A stretch of 33,372 nt of DNA from Desulfovibrio sp. (GTDB lineage: Bacteria; Desulfobacterota; Desulfovibrionia; Desulfovibrionales; Desulfovibrionaceae): the NCBI GenBank assembly GCA_017396005.1, contig JAFQNG010000024.1, positions 1-33,372 on the forward strand. The letters run 5' to 3'. The position numbers were made by a program, and so were the translations under genes. This document shows positions 15,079 to 24,116 of this stretch, one piece after another; positions within the stretch are counted from its first letter, which is position 1; each line of letters begins with the position of its first letter. The notes below the pieces were generated by a model. The model was not told the DNA's origin, ran no database searches, and saw nothing but the letters and a program-made list of their open reading frames with translations.

Positions 15079-16437
15079 TCAAGCCAGTGCCGTCAGGTCA
15101 TAATCCGTATTTTCCACAATATCGCATTCCACAAGGGCGCCTGGGGCAATGCCCGGGCCGCTCACATAGGTGATGCCGTCCACCTCCGGTGCCTGAAACC
15201 AGACGCGACCCACATGCAGGCCAGGCCATTCCCCATGCACGCTGTCTACCAGCACCGGCAGGTGCTGCCCCACCTCACAGGCCAGTAAAGATTCACTGAT
15301 GTCTGCCTGCAGTTCCATCAGGGTATTGCGCCGCTCTTCCTTCACATCATCTGGGATCTGATCCGGCAGGGCTGCGGCCCGTGTACCTTCTTCAGCCTGA
15401 TAGGCAAAGACACCCAGATGATGGAAGCGCGACTCTTCCACAAAACGGCAGAGGGTTTCAAACTGGGCCTCACTCTCGCCGGGATAACCCACGATGAGTG
15501 AGGTACGCAGGGCGGCCTGTGGCAGAATATCCCGTACTCTGTCCACTACCTTGCGCGGATCATCAGCAAAAGGGCGGCCCATACGGCCCAGCACCTCAGG
15601 ATGGGCATGCTGCAGGGGAATATCCAGATATGGAAGGAGTGGCGCTCCGGCATCCCGTATAAAACGCAGCAGATCAGGCGTCACACCGCTGGGATAGAGA
15701 TAGAGCAGGCGCAACCAGGTCAGGCCCTCCAGCCCCATGAGGCTATCCAGCAGAGAAAGAAGAGAGGGCTTATCCACCAGGTCATGCCCCCAGGAGCTGA
15801 CATCCTGTGCCACCAGAGCCAGCTCGCGCACCCCCTGGGCCAGCAGCGTACGAGCTTCAGCTGTCAGGGCTGCCACAGGCTCTGAACGCAAACGACCGCG
15901 AATGGAAGGGATGGTGCAGAAAGCGCAGTTGTGACGGCATCCCTCACCCACTTTAAGCCAGGCATAGGACGGCCCGGTAGAGAGCAGACGTCCCCACACT
16001 GGGGCGTTGGGCAAATCTGTCGCCGAGGGCAGCCCCAGAGCCTGCGCCAGCATGGTGGGCCAGCTGGATAAGTCAGCCGTAGGTAGCCAGAGATCCACCT
16101 CAGGCAGTTCACGGGCCAACTCTTCTGCGCCGTAGCGCCCAACAAGGCAGCCGGCTACGGCCAGCAGGGGCTTGCGCCTGCAGCGCGAAAGATGCTGTAC
16201 AGCGTCCAGCACGGCCCTCACCGACTCCTGCACAGCAGGGGCAATGAAGCCACAGGTATTGATGAAGACCAGGCGGGCCCGACCCATATGGGCTACGCTT
16301 TTCACAGGCAGACCCAGCGAGCCAAGCAGACGCTCACTGTCCACACGGTTCTTGGGACAACCCAGACTCAGTGACCAGACAGGCAGGGCCGCAGCCCTGT
16401 GTGAAGCTGTTGTTTTCATGGGTGCATGATAACTCAT
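15079..16437 (-). CDS. rimO: Ribosomal protein S12 methylthiotransferase RimO
   Basis: A 452-aa radical SAM enzyme adding a methylthio group to the conserved Asp of ribosomal protein S12. The N-terminal UPF0004 cluster cysteines are Cys27 (SLGCPKN), Cys62 (NTCGF) and Cys97 (AGCLVG). The radical SAM triad CRHNCAFC gives Cys167, Cys171 and Cys174. A C-terminal TRAM domain is expected over the last ~65 residues. The SLGCPKN and DSERL pattern separates RimO from MiaB. An ATG six codons upstream exists, but AGGAG is correctly spaced only for ATG 16437. It is divergent from metN. Confidence 0.94.
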   Translation of the reverse strand: MSYHAPMKTTASHRAAALPVWSLSLGCPKNRVDSERLLGSLGLPVKSVAHMGRARLVFINTCGFIAPAVQESVRAVLDAVQHLSRCRRKPLLAVAGCLVGRYGAEELARELPEVDLWLPTADLSSWPTMLAQALGLPSATDLPNAPVWGRLLSTGPSYAWLKVGEGCRHNCAFCTIPSIRGRLRSEPVAALTAEARTLLAQGVRELALVAQDVSSWGHDLVDKPSLLSLLDSLMGLEGLTWLRLLYLYPSGVTPDLLRFIRDAGAPLLPYLDIPLQHAHPEVLGRMGRPFADDPRKVVDRVRDILPQAALRTSLIVGYPGESEAQFETLCRFVEESRFHHLGVFAYQAEEGTRAAALPDQIPDDVKEERRNTLMELQADISESLLACEVGQHLPVLVDSVHGEWPGLHVGRVWFQAPEVDGITYVSGPGIAPGALVECDIVENTDYDLTALA

Positions 16438-16544
16438 GCAGGGTACTCCTGTCATCAGCTGTGGTCACACCGGCCACATTGCGGCCTTTCCTGTCGACGT
16501 AAAATCTGCTAGGGTCAGCCGCGTGAAAAACAGGCGGAGGCAGC

Positions 16545-17558
16545 ATGAGCCAGACCACTGACAGCCCTATTATCCGCATACAGGGGCTGGAAAAACGCTT
16601 TGTCGGTAACAATACCGATATCTTTGCCCTGCGCGGCATTGACCTGGACATCGGCAGGGGCGACATTTTCGGCATCATCGGCAGGAGCGGCGCAGGCAAG
16701 TCTACACTGGTGCGCTGCATCAATATGCTGGAGCGCCCTACAGGCGGCCAGGTTCTGTTTGACAGGCAGGATCTCTGTACCCTGCCTGATGCGGCCTTGC
16801 GTGAAGCCCGACGCTCCATGGGCATGATCTTCCAGCAGTTCAACCTGCTCATGCAGCGCACAGCCCTGCAGAATATCTGCTTTCCTCTGGAGCTGGCCGG
16901 TGTGAAGGCAGATACGGCGCGCAGACGCGCTGAAGAGCTGCTGGAACTGGTCGGCCTTGCCAACCGCAGGGACTCCTATCCATCTCAGCTTTCCGGTGGG
17001 CAGAAGCAGCGTGTGGCCATTGCCCGCGCGCTGGCCACCAGGCCCAGGGTGCTGCTTTGCGATGAAGCCACCTCGGCACTGGACCCGGCCACCACGGACT
17101 CCATTCTGGCCCTCATCAAGGATATCAATGCCCAGCTGGGCATTACGGCCGTGGTCATTACCCACGAAATGAGCGTCATTGAAAAAATATGCAGCCATGT
17201 GGCCATCATCAGCAAGGGCGTCATCGTGGAACAGGGGGCAGTGGAAGAAATATTCTTTCATCCGCAAACCGAAGCGGCTCGTCGCCTTGTCTTGCCGGAG
17301 GCTTTGCAGAACCTGCCTGACGGGCGCTATTACCGTCTGATTTTCAACGGCCGCTCCTCCTTTGAACCGGTTATCTCCAATATAGTACTGGAATGCGGCT
17401 GCCCGGTGAATATCATGTACGCTGATACCCGCGACATCAACGGCACGGCCTTTGGCCAGATGGTACTGCAGCTGCCTGAAGAAGACGCCGCGCGTACACG
17501 CATTCTGACCTATGCCAAAGCCCATTCCATCATGCTGGAGGAAATGAGTCATGTTTGA
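16545..17558 (+). CDS. metN: Methionine ABC transporter ATP-binding protein
   Basis: A 337-aa ATPase that powers methionine import with MetI and MetQ at the inner membrane. Walker A is GRSGAGKST (46-54), the Q loop FQQFN (96-100), signature LSGGQ (149-153), Walker B LLCDEATSALD (170-180) and the H loop ITHEMS. Residues ~262-337 form the NIL domain, which in MetN binds methionine and inhibits transport when the cell is replete. The start follows GGAGG (GCGGAGGCAGC before ATG). TAAAAT at 16500-16505 could be a -10. No SAM riboswitch is recognisable in the 107-bp leader. It overlaps metI by 8 bp. Confidence 0.95.
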   Translation: MSQTTDSPIIRIQGLEKRFVGNNTDIFALRGIDLDIGRGDIFGIIGRSGAGKSTLVRCINMLERPTGGQVLFDRQDLCTLPDAALREARRSMGMIFQQFNLLMQRTALQNICFPLELAGVKADTARRRAEELLELVGLANRRDSYPSQLSGGQKQRVAIARALATRPRVLLCDEATSALDPATTDSILALIKDINAQLGITAVVITHEMSVIEKICSHVAIISKGVIVEQGAVEEIFFHPQTEAARRLVLPEALQNLPDGRYYRLIFNGRSSFEPVISNIVLECGCPVNIMYADTRDINGTAFGQMVLQLPEEDAARTRILTYAKAHSIMLEEMSHV

Positions 17559-18213
17559 CCAGCAGACCGTAGAGATGCTTCTCACAGGCGTGTGGGATAC
17601 CATCTACATGACCGTGGTGGCCACCTTTTTCTCCTATATCTTCGGCATGGTTATGGGTGTGGTACTGGTTATCTGCCGTAAGGATGGCATACGCCCTAAT
17701 GCGCTGGTCTACAGTGTGCTGGATGTGGTGGTCAATCTGACGCGATCCTTCCCCTTCCTCATTCTCATGATAGCGGTCATCCCCTTTACCCGCTTTCTGG
17801 TGGGGACAACTATCGGCAACAATGCCACAGTGGTACCGCTGGTGCTTGCTGCAGCGCCCTTTGTGGCCCGCCTGGTAGAGTCTTCCCTTCTAGAAGTGGA
17901 TCATGGCGTGGTGGAGGCAGCTCAGAGCATGGGGGCAACTACCTGGCAGATCATCAGCAAGGTCCTCCTGCCCGAGGCGCGGCCTTCGCTCCTCAACGGC
18001 AGTGCGGTTGCGGCCATCACTATTCTGGGGTATTCGGCCATGTCTGGCGCTGTGGGTGGCGGTGGCCTGGGCAAGCTGGCCATCATGTACGGCTACAATC
18101 GCTATCAGACAGACATCATGATTGCTACGGTGGTCCTGCTCATCATCATTGTTCAGGCCTTCCAGAGCCTGGGGAACTGGGCTACGCGACGCAGTGACAA
18201 ACGTACCCCCTGA
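17551..18213 (+). CDS. metI: Methionine ABC transporter permease
   Basis: A 220-aa integral membrane permease with about five hydrophobic segments (near 20-42, 57-80, 86-110, 150-170 and 187-208). The coupling loop EAAQSMGATTWQIISKVLLPEA matches the EAA motif that contacts MetN. The start lies inside the end of metN (8-bp overlap), with GAGG a few bases before the ATG. The length is typical of MetI. Confidence 0.94.
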   Translation: MFDQQTVEMLLTGVWDTIYMTVVATFFSYIFGMVMGVVLVICRKDGIRPNALVYSVLDVVVNLTRSFPFLILMIAVIPFTRFLVGTTIGNNATVVPLVLAAAPFVARLVESSLLEVDHGVVEAAQSMGATTWQIISKVLLPEARPSLLNGSAVAAITILGYSAMSGAVGGGGLGKLAIMYGYNRYQTDIMIATVVLLIIIVQAFQSLGNWATRRSDKRTP

Positions 18214-18268
18214 GCCGGCTCTTTTTTCTCCTGCAACCTCTTACCTGTCAGTAACAAAGGACTGCACC

Positions 18269-19081
18269 ATGAAAAAACTGGGAAAAAAACTGCTTCTGTT
18301 CTGCATCAGCCTGGCGCTGTGCTGCACACTGTCCACAGCCGTACAGGCTGCAGGAACCATTGTTGTCGGCGCTTCACCTACGCCCCATGCCGAAATACTG
18401 ACCGAAGCAGCCAAGCTGCTCAAGGCACAGGGCTACAAGCTCAAGATCGTGGACTATTCTGATTATGTACAGCCCAATGTGGCCCTGGACAGCAAGGATC
18501 TGGACGCCAACTACTTTCAGCACAAGCCCTATCTTGACGATTTCAATGCCCAGAAGGGCACGAAACTGGAATCTCTGGGCCCGGTGCATTATGAACCCTT
18601 CGGTATCTATGCCGGCAGAACCAAGAGCCTGAAAGACCTGAAGGAAGGCGCCCTGGTGGCTGTACCCAACGACGCCACGAATGAAGGCCGCGCCCTGCTG
18701 CTCCTGGAAGCCGAAGGCTTCATCACTCTGAAAAAGGAAGCCGGCCTTACCGCCACCCGCCGCGACATTGTAGAAAACCCCAAAAAACTCAGGATCGAAG
18801 AGATAGAAGCTGCCCAGCTGGTTCGCGCCCTGCCTGATGTGGACATTGCCATCATCAACGGTAATTACGCCATCCTGGGCGGGCTCAAGGTGGCTGACGC
18901 CCTGGCTGTGGAAAAGGCCGATTCTGTGGCAGCCTCCACCTATGCCAATATTGTGGCTGTACGTCAGGGCGATGCCAAGCGCGCTGACCTGCAGGCCCTG
19001 TACAAGGCCCTGACCAGTCCGGAACTGGCAGCCTTCATGCAAAAGAAATACAGCGGGGCTGTCCTGCCCTCGGTAAAGTAA
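18269..19081 (+). CDS. metQ: Methionine-binding periplasmic protein (NlpA family)
   Basis: A 270-aa solute-binding protein that hands methionine to MetNI. The signal peptide has a basic start MKKLGKKLL, a hydrophobic core (8-22) and a likely cleavage after AVQA (residue 27). Many MetQ proteins are lipoproteins, but the cysteines at 18-19 lack a good lipobox, so a soluble periplasmic protein is more likely. The mature protein shows family features (VGASPTPHAEIL, KIVDYSDYVQPNVAL, DANYFQHKPYL). AAAGGA precedes ATG 18269; earlier in-frame starts lie inside metI. A hairpin terminator follows. Confidence 0.95.
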   Translation: MKKLGKKLLLFCISLALCCTLSTAVQAAGTIVVGASPTPHAEILTEAAKLLKAQGYKLKIVDYSDYVQPNVALDSKDLDANYFQHKPYLDDFNAQKGTKLESLGPVHYEPFGIYAGRTKSLKDLKEGALVAVPNDATNEGRALLLLEAEGFITLKKEAGLTATRRDIVENPKKLRIEEIEAAQLVRALPDVDIAIINGNYAILGGLKVADALAVEKADSVAASTYANIVAVRQGDAKRADLQALYKALTSPELAAFMQKKYSGAVLPSVK

Positions 19082-19097
19082 GCCCCTGTGCTGCAAG

Positions 19098-19119
19098 GCC
19101 CCGCTTCGGCGGGGCTTTT
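19098..19119. terminator. Terminator after metQ
   Basis: GCCCCGC (19098-19104), tetraloop TTCG, GCGGGGC (19109-19115), then TTTT. It is flanked by AA on the left arm, so it may also help end the opposing aldolase transcript. Confidence 0.9.
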
Positions 19120-19129
19120 GCATTATACG

Positions 19130-19771
19130 CTACTGACCACGGGCCAACAGTTGTACTGCGGCCAGGTGCTCCAGCTCCTCACTCATGGTCAGAGCTTCGT
19201 CCAGGCTCTGTGCCCAGCAGCACAGTCCGTGCCCGGCCAGCCAGACAGCACCGGATCTGCCGTGACTGTCCAGAGACAAGGCGGCCCGTGCTGCAGCCTG
19301 AGCCAGCTCCTGCCCACCCGGCGGTAGAGCGGGTGCAAAGGCCAGGCGGGAACGCCAGACCTCGGCTTCAAAAAGCGGTAAGCGTAAAAATTCTGCATCT
19401 TCAGAAAGCACAAGACTCAGTGCCAGCAAATGGCGAGGATGACTGTGCAGCACAGCTCGGCAGTGAGGCAAAGCGGTATAAAGAGCCAGATGCAGCCCCA
19501 GCTCCGTAGAGGGTCTGCGCCCGGCAAGACATTGCCCTCCAGTCGTATCCACCAGACAACAGTCGTTATACGTAAGACGGCCCTTGGCCGAACCTGTGGA
19601 CGTTACACACAGCAGCCCCTCATAGGGCCTGGGCAGGCGACAGCTGGCATTGCTGTTGCAGCCCGAAACCAGATGCTGCCGCCAGGCTTCCCGGCAGATG
19701 CAGGCCACCTCTTCGGCAGCGGCCCTGAACGGAGCCCCCTCATATAAAGCCTGCAAGTCAGTGCGATTCAT
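19130..19771 (-). CDS. Class II aldolase/adducin family protein
   Basis: A 213-aa zinc lyase-like protein. Class II aldolase motifs are present in order: SGCNSNAS (36-43), TSTGSAKG (57-64), catalytic-type Glu90 in STELGLH, zinc ligands His109 and His111 in LHSHP, and a third histidine in AGHG (His181). This is the L-fuculose-phosphate aldolase / methylthioribulose-1-phosphate dehydratase (MtnB) fold. The sequence alone does not tell a sugar-phosphate aldolase from MtnB. It is the last gene of the uvrD-thiL-GT2 unit and overlaps the GT2 gene by 14 bp. The adjacent met importer runs the other way, so a methionine-salvage role is only a guess. Confidence 0.85.
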   Translation of the reverse strand: MNRTDLQALYEGAPFRAAAEEVACICREAWRQHLVSGCNSNASCRLPRPYEGLLCVTSTGSAKGRLTYNDCCLVDTTGGQCLAGRRPSTELGLHLALYTALPHCRAVLHSHPRHLLALSLVLSEDAEFLRLPLFEAEVWRSRLAFAPALPPGGQELAQAAARAALSLDSHGRSGAVWLAGHGLCCWAQSLDEALTMSEELEHLAAVQLLARGQ

Positions 19772-20693
19772 GCTCTGCCTCTCTGTCTTTCCAGGCGCGC
19801 AAATCCATCCGGGTCACATTGCCTTCGTTTTCCATGGGGATGGTGCGTACCAGATCATTAAGTAATTTCTGTACGGCTTTATGGCCGGGATCAAGAGTGA
19901 AGCGAAACAAACCGCCCTTTTCCGCAGGCAGATATTTTCGCCCCATATAGAGAGGCAGCAGGCCGTGATGAAAAAGCAGCCTGTAACAATGCCATGCTGT
20001 TTCACCAGAAAGGCGGGACGCTATGCTGGTCTTTTTATCTGCCTCGTGCTGTGCATCCACCATGCCCGGGGCATAGCCCAGATGGCGCACTAGGCCGTCA
20101 GGCTCCAGTGAGGCCATGGATAATGCTGAAAAATCAGCACGCCAGGAGTAGTCCACATCTTCATAGCCATAACGGCCATAGCCTTCGTTCCAGAAGCCCA
20201 GTTTTTCATGGGTACGCTGCGGTATGGCAATGCAGCCACCACCACAGGCAGATGTAATCCGAGCCATACCACCATCAGCAAGAAGCAAAACATCCTGTGA
20301 GGTACCATGCCACGCGCAGAGGCGGTAGGCGGTCAGCCATATGCCATGCTCCAGCGCCGGAGCCAGCAGACGAGCAAGCCACTGCGGACTCAGTATCTCA
20401 ATATCATTATCTATCTTAACATAAAAATCAGCCTGTGCAGCATCATCCCACGCCAGATTTGAGGCCACACCGATGCCCATATTACGCGAGAGCAGCTTGA
20501 GACGGATATGCGGATAACGAGCTGCTGTTTCCTGCAGGTATTCCTGTGTGCCATCCTGACTGCCATTGTCCACTATGGTCAGGCCATAGCCCGGCGGCGT
20601 CAGGGAAAGCAGGCTCTCAAGGGCTATCCTGGTCAAATGGAGGCGGTTCCAGGTCACCATACCCAGATGGACAGCAGGGGGAGCAGTACTCAT
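19758..20693 (-). CDS. Glycosyltransferase family 2
   Basis: A 311-aa GT-A transferase. The nucleotide-sugar site is visible as VDNGSQDGT (41-49), SRNMGIGVASNLAW and the metal-binding DND (95-97), with a GYEDVDYSWR block that fits the catalytic ED motif. The protein has no membrane segment. The ~80-residue C-terminal part (Tyr/Leu/Lys rich) is of no known type. It starts 4 bp inside the end of thiL (ATGA overlap) and overlaps the aldolase gene downstream. Acceptor and donor are unknown; it may decorate cell-surface polysaccharide or flagellin. Confidence 0.86.
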   Translation of the reverse strand: MSTAPPAVHLGMVTWNRLHLTRIALESLLSLTPPGYGLTIVDNGSQDGTQEYLQETAARYPHIRLKLLSRNMGIGVASNLAWDDAAQADFYVKIDNDIEILSPQWLARLLAPALEHGIWLTAYRLCAWHGTSQDVLLLADGGMARITSACGGGCIAIPQRTHEKLGFWNEGYGRYGYEDVDYSWRADFSALSMASLEPDGLVRHLGYAPGMVDAQHEADKKTSIASRLSGETAWHCYRLLFHHGLLPLYMGRKYLPAEKGGLFRFTLDPGHKAVQKLLNDLVRTIPMENEGNVTRMDLRAWKDREAEHESH

Positions 20694-21742
20694 GAAGACT
20701 CCCCGGCAAAATGATCAAAGCCGCAAAGAGCGTCAAGGCTTTCATTGTTGCAGATGATGCCCCCCCCCTCAGTGACTGTACCTATACTGTAAAAGGCTGG
20801 AATGGCCGCATGCAGAGCAGGCAGCATATCAGGGGCACACGCACCCAGCAGGGCGTAATCCTCCCCGCCCAGCAGGGCTTCATGTACAGGGTTTTTGCCT
20901 CTGGCACCAGCAAAGCGTAAGAGCTCCGGGTGCAGCAGCCCCTGTGGCAGCACAAGGCTTGCCCCAAGAACATGGTTGCCTGCGCCGTGCCCTGTGGCGG
21001 CCTGTTCGCCACACAGACCCAGCAGGCGGGGCAGGTCACGGACCAGCCCGTCAGAAAGATCCATCAGGGCAGGAGGTCGTGCATTGAAGCCCGCCCGTGC
21101 CAGCATCAGGCCCGCATCCACCTGCGGCTGTGGACGTAAATGTGCCGCACAGGCTCCGGGCCAGGCCTGCAGAGCCTCGACACCCGTCTCTTCCAGTACT
21201 GTCAGGCCCACACGGGCCAGCCCCAGAGGCCCAACGACAAAAAGAATGTCGCCGGGCATGGCCCCGCCACGCGCCAGAAAAGCCCCCTGCTCTGCTGTCT
21301 CCCCCCAGACGGTGACACTCACATGCAGGGTGGAACAGCGGGACAAATCCCCCCCGGCCAAGGCCATACGGTATTGCCCGGCCAAAGCGGCCATACCGGA
21401 GAAGAAACTGTCAAGCCAGGCCATATCCACCCAGTCAGGCAGGCCAAGATTCAGAGCAAATGCCTGTGGCCGTGCGCCGCAGGCAGCAAGATCGCTGACA
21501 TTGACGGCCAGCGCCTTGTGGCCGATATCAGCCGGCCCAAAATAGGCACGGCGAAAGTGCACATCTTCCAGAAAGAGATCACTGCTCATGCACAGAGGCC
21601 GTCCGGCCCTGAGCACGGCGCAGTCATCACCGCGGCCCAGCAGCAGAGCCGGATGTGTCAGCGGGAAATGCCTGCCCAGGCAGGCCAGAATACCGTCTTC
21701 GGATACAGGGCGGCCTGCGGCACATAGGGAAGGATGGGGCAT
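20690..21742 (-). CDS. thiL: Thiamine-monophosphate kinase
   Basis: A 350-aa ATP-dependent kinase converting thiamine phosphate to thiamine pyrophosphate. It belongs to the AIR-synthase-like fold: GRGDDCAVL (36-44), metal Asp55 in SSDLFLEDVHF, NVSDLAACGARP (81-92), GGDLSR and MDLSDGLVRDL. GGAGAG precedes the ATG. The start codon abuts the uvrD stop without a gap. No other thiamine genes are nearby. Confidence 0.93.
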   Translation of the reverse strand: MPHPSLCAAGRPVSEDGILACLGRHFPLTHPALLLGRGDDCAVLRAGRPLCMSSDLFLEDVHFRRAYFGPADIGHKALAVNVSDLAACGARPQAFALNLGLPDWVDMAWLDSFFSGMAALAGQYRMALAGGDLSRCSTLHVSVTVWGETAEQGAFLARGGAMPGDILFVVGPLGLARVGLTVLEETGVEALQAWPGACAAHLRPQPQVDAGLMLARAGFNARPPALMDLSDGLVRDLPRLLGLCGEQAATGHGAGNHVLGASLVLPQGLLHPELLRFAGARGKNPVHEALLGGEDYALLGACAPDMLPALHAAIPAFYSIGTVTEGGGIICNNESLDALCGFDHFAGESS

Positions 21743-23974
21743 TCAACTCTCCATGATCAGATAGTCTCGTAAAATAATCTTCAGGCCAAAACCGGGAAAG
21801 TTCACCTGCACCTTATCCGGCGGCAGATACCGGATGATCTTGCCCCGGCCAAAAATGCGATGCCGACAGTGGCATAAGCGCTCAGACGGGGTGCTGACCT
21901 GCTCTGCCTCTCTCTGAGGTGCAACGACATGTCGCTCCACAGACTCTGTCCCTGTTGTCAGCTGACAGTCATCAAATGCCCCCTCTTCACGAAGTGTGGG
22001 CTGCAGCTGAAAGCAGGCACTGCTGCTCCTCTGCTCTCTCTGCTGCCGGCTAAGCACACCGCCGTAACCCTCCAGCCATGCCTCTACCAGATCAGCAGAC
22101 AATTCGCGCACGAAAGGGCTCTGTGACACATGCAGGCTTCCCCGTTCTGCCCGGCTATAGATGGAGGCCGGGGCATAGAGATCCAGCTGCCTGCGGGCCC
22201 GGGTACAGGCCACATACATGAGACGACGCTCTTCTTCAAAATCTTCCGGCCGTGTCAAGGCATGCCTGGAAGGAAAACGGTCTTCCACCAGGTCAATGAC
22301 GAGCACAGCATTCCACTCCAATCCCTTGGCAGAATGTACTGTAGAGAGCGTCACCCGCCCTTCATCACGGTCGTCCTGCCCGTCTTCTTCCGGCGACTCC
22401 AGAGCCAGGTCAGCCACAAAAAGATCCAGATGGGCATAACCTGCCGCCATTTGCAACAATTCTTCCAAGCCCTGCAGGCGGCGCGGCCAGTCTTCAGGAT
22501 AGAGCTGTTCCAGATGTGGGCGGTAGTGCTCCAGTAAGCTGGTAAAAAGGACTGTCGGGCTTTCTTGTCGGACGCGCAGGCCCTCTACAAAACGCATGTC
22601 TGCCAAAAATCCGGGAAAACGGGCAAAGGCTCTGGACACAGCACTGCTTTCGCCGCTGCGGACCACGCCATACAGCTTCTCTACTGTCTTGGGGCCGATA
22701 CCCGTATACATGGCTGCCACACGTGCAAACGCAGGCATATCCAGAGGATTGAGCACAAGACGTGCATAGGCCACCACATCCTTGATATGCGCAGCTTCCG
22801 CATATCGCAGGCCGCCATACTTGCGAAAGGGAATACCCTCCTGCTGCAGGGCCATTTCCAGATGATAGGAATGGAAACCCGCGCGGAAGAGCACAGCGAT
22901 CTCATGCGGCAGATAGTTGTCCAGCAGCTCACGGATACGCCGTGTGACCAGACGGGCCTGACTCATATCACTCAGAGGAGTAACAAGCCGTACGGGATCA
23001 CCACCTTCCCTGCTGGTAAAAAGACGTTTACGGAAAGATTCAGCCGCGTGTCGCAGCAAATTATTGGCTACCTCCAGCACCGGGCGCGTTGAACGGTAAT
23101 TCTCTTCCAGGCGAATAACCCTCGTACCGGGGAAAAAAACAGGAAAATCCAGAATGTTGCGTACATTGGCTCCACGGAACGCATAGATGGACTGAGCCTC
23201 GTCGCCTACGGCCATCACGTTGCCGCTTTGCCCGTCCCGCCCCTCAGGCCCGGCCAGCAGACGCACAATGCGGGCCTGCACCAGGTTGGTATCCTGATAC
23301 TCATCTACCAGCACATGGCTGAAACGCTGTCGCAGAGCTGTGGCGGCTGCACTATTTTCACGCAGCAGGACCTCCATTTCGAAGAGCAAATCATCATAAT
23401 CCAGTAAACCCTTTTCACGTCGATAGGCGGTATAGGCCTCGGCCAGCTCGCTCAATGCTTCGGCATGGGGCATAAGATGCCAGGCATCCTGCCGCAAAAC
23501 CTCTTCCAGAGGCAGCTCCTTATTGCGGGCTTTACTCAGAAGGCTTACCACAGTCTGGCTTTTGGGAAAGGATCGATCGCCCTTGCCAAGCCTGAGCGCA
23601 TCTCTGCACTGCTTGATGGCCGCAGTGATATCAGTGCTGTCCATGAGCGTAAAAGAACGCTCGCCGAGCCAGGCAGGCCGCCAGCGCCTGGGCGTACCGT
23701 AAGCGAAGGAATGAAAGGTGCCCCCCTGTACTCCGTTCAACCCCTGCCCAAGCAGAAGGCCCGCACGATGCAGCATTTCCTGCGCGGCCTTGCGCGTGAA
23801 CGTCAATAGCAGCATGGCGTCAGGCATGACCCCATGCTCGGCCAGCCAGGCCAGCCGATAGACTATGGTACGTGTTTTGCCGCTGCCCGCACCGGCCACC
23901 ACCAGCACCGGCCCATTCCCGCAGGTAACCGCAGCCAGCTGGGCTTCATTGAGCGCTTTGGCGTAATCAATCAT
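21743..23974 (-). CDS. uvrD: ATP-dependent DNA helicase, UvrD/PcrA/Rep type (SF1A)
   Basis: A 743-aa 3'-5' helicase for repair and replication restart. Motifs: Q motif LNEAQ (8-12), Walker A GAGSGKT (28-34), LLTFTRKAA, VDEYQDTN (motif II), GDEAQSIYAFRGA (III), LEENYRST (IV), VTLSTVHSAKGLEW (V) and VACTRARRQL (VI). A PcrA-like tail follows a low-complexity linker (RIFGRGKIIR...VNFPGFGLKIILRDY). Rep or PcrA naming is equally fair. ATG 23974 is chosen although no Shine-Dalgarno precedes it; a TTG at 23992 is the alternative. A good -10 lies only 6 bp upstream, suggesting a leaderless message. It heads a four-gene packed unit. Confidence 0.92.
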   Translation of the reverse strand: MIDYAKALNEAQLAAVTCGNGPVLVVAGAGSGKTRTIVYRLAWLAEHGVMPDAMLLLTFTRKAAQEMLHRAGLLLGQGLNGVQGGTFHSFAYGTPRRWRPAWLGERSFTLMDSTDITAAIKQCRDALRLGKGDRSFPKSQTVVSLLSKARNKELPLEEVLRQDAWHLMPHAEALSELAEAYTAYRREKGLLDYDDLLFEMEVLLRENSAAATALRQRFSHVLVDEYQDTNLVQARIVRLLAGPEGRDGQSGNVMAVGDEAQSIYAFRGANVRNILDFPVFFPGTRVIRLEENYRSTRPVLEVANNLLRHAAESFRKRLFTSREGGDPVRLVTPLSDMSQARLVTRRIRELLDNYLPHEIAVLFRAGFHSYHLEMALQQEGIPFRKYGGLRYAEAAHIKDVVAYARLVLNPLDMPAFARVAAMYTGIGPKTVEKLYGVVRSGESSAVSRAFARFPGFLADMRFVEGLRVRQESPTVLFTSLLEHYRPHLEQLYPEDWPRRLQGLEELLQMAAGYAHLDLFVADLALESPEEDGQDDRDEGRVTLSTVHSAKGLEWNAVLVIDLVEDRFPSRHALTRPEDFEEERRLMYVACTRARRQLDLYAPASIYSRAERGSLHVSQSPFVRELSADLVEAWLEGYGGVLSRQQREQRSSSACFQLQPTLREEGAFDDCQLTTGTESVERHVVAPQREAEQVSTPSERLCHCRHRIFGRGKIIRYLPPDKVQVNFPGFGLKIILRDYLIMES

Positions 23975-23980
23975 ATCCAC

Positions 23981-23989
23981 AATATAACA
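23981..23989 (-). promoter_or_regulatory. Extended -10 element immediately upstream of uvrD
   Basis: On the minus strand TGTTATATT reads as an extended -10 (TGn plus TATATT). Its end is 6 bp from the uvrD ATG, so transcription would start at or next to the A of the start codon. The -35 region (TGGTAC at 17 bp) is poor. Confidence 0.45.
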
Positions 23990-24042
23990 CAAGGCTCTCA
24001 GCCGTACCAGAGGCCCATCTCTGTGCTATTTCACAAGCGAGA

Positions 24043-24071
24043 TTGACGCAGAGCGCCAGCACGATTAGACT
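24043..24071 (+). promoter_or_regulatory. Sigma-70 promoter upstream of the 176-aa unknown gene
   Basis: TTGACG (24043-24048), exactly 17 bp, then TAGACT (24066-24071). It is 45 bp before the start codon at 24117. Confidence 0.7.
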
Positions 24072-24116
24072 GCGGCGATATTTTTGCGGACTCTACGGAA
24101 GAGGGAGAAAAAAAGC

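Noticed and set aside
16438-16544. Possible SAM or methionine riboswitch in front of metN
   Set aside because: Only 107 bp are available, no SAM-riboswitch core or terminator pair can be drawn, and most of it is needed for the divergent rimO start.
16515-17603. 362-codon open frame antisense to metN
   Set aside because: It mirrors metN codon bias; metN has every ABC ATPase motif, and the antisense product has none.
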